64,000 nt of DNA from Trichosporon coremiiforme (Eukaryota; Basidiomycota; Tremellomycetes; Trichosporonales; Trichosporonaceae), in contig BCJJ01000011.1 of assembly GCA_039545355.1 (NCBI GenBank), forward strand, positions 1,425,979 through 1,489,978, in the 5' to 3' direction. The translations under genes and the position numbers were made by a program. Below are positions 63,901 to 64,000 of this stretch, piece by piece. The notes under the pieces were generated by a model. The model was given only the letters and a program-made list of their open reading frames with translations. It made no database searches and was not told the origin of the DNA. Each line of letters opens with the position of its first letter. Positions within the stretch are counted from its first letter, which is position 1.

Positions 63901-64000
63901 TGGTACACTCACGCTGTGCTGAAACTCTTCGAGCCATTCGTTCGCCCTCTTCTTCGCGTTCGAGTCTGGGTCGTGGTACAGCGCCTGAAGCGCTTGAAGG
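60901..64000 (-). CDS. MTR10: Mtr10/transportin-SR (TNPO3)-type karyopherin, 5'-partial
   Basis: The visible exons are 64000-63913, 63755-63663, 63625-63335, 63289-63202, 63161-61494 and 61457-60901; the first residues lie beyond the right edge. The protein starts in view with LQALYHDPDSNAKKRANEWL, EEFQHSTEAWQTC, the importin-beta N-terminal pattern. Exportin-1/importin-beta-like sequence follows (LRSKILYDLPQLPRDSLPSL), then long HEAT-repeat helices, ending QSRKSLGGV. Motifs such as FQFWWILSG, CQDCNQHLVPYLPQLHQFV and FFPVAALQPVVQPVLDRM are typical of Mtr10/TNPO3, which import SR-type RNA-binding proteins and take part in tRNA traffic. Intron 63334-63290 is 45 nt and open in frame. More than 900 residues are visible, with no break. 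Confidence 0.9.

Overview
The window is nuclear DNA of a GC-rich, intron-rich, compact fungal genome. Several traits point to a basidiomycete yeast of the Tremellomycetes, most likely Trichosporonales (Trichosporon/Cutaneotrichosporon/Apiotrichum type); this placement is inference. The traits are many short introns (about 35-60 nt), a near-invariant CTRAC branch site placed only a few bases before the 3' splice site, intron-bearing tRNA genes, a double hybrid histidine kinase of the Tco2 layout known from Cryptococcus, and fungal families such as Kre9/Knh1-like GPI proteins and a Dsc3-like protein. All exon models were built by hand from splice signals and reading phase, without alignments or transcripts.

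Layout. 1-751: 3' end of a JMJD4-like JmjC gene. 856-1780 (-): acidic repeat protein. 2439-4329 (+): fused thiamine gene THI20. 4447-6283 (-): NDR kinase CBK1, behind a 2.8-kb region with no gene found. 9098-9772 (-): NDUFA4/B12D-like mitochondrial protein. 10809-11855 (+) and 12033-13147 (-): RAD14 (XPA) and RFA2 (RPA32), convergent neighbours whose products act together in excision repair. 13950-16911 (+): Zn2Cys6 regulator. 17147-18591 (-): TFIIIC triple-barrel subunit. 18875-19901 (+): citrate carrier CTP1. 20221-21344 (-): ILV6. 22768-23556 (+): GPI-anchored Kre9-like wall protein. 24155-25478 (-): Dsc3-like ubiquitin-like membrane protein. 25907-26427 (-): GSKIP-like protein. 26828-27765 (+): WW-domain protein. 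28504-29553 (-): ING/PHD chromatin protein.

Two intron-containing tRNA-Tyr genes (29867 and 30300) precede a large double hybrid histidine kinase (30611-36253, -). Then come a gene-poor stretch, a small unknown protein (38922-39395, +), a DUF423 membrane protein (39898-40257, -), a spliced 79-aa cysteine-rich protein (40933-41531, -) and an 829-aa protein with a peroxiredoxin-like (PRXL2/AAED1) domain (42795-45284, -). From 45285 to 52163 no protein gene is convincing; this 6.9-kb interval carries only a tRNA-Thr and a tRNA-Gly-like gene. The last part holds RRP12 (52164-56095, +), an F-box-like unknown (56455-57975, +), a short-chain dehydrogenase of the diacetyl/acetoin reductase type (58333-59712, -) and the 3' part of an MTR10/transportin-SR karyopherin (60901-64000, -).

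There are no operons: genes are single units, mostly in divergent or convergent pairs with 100-400 bp between them. No CRISPR array, rRNA gene or intact mobile element was seen.
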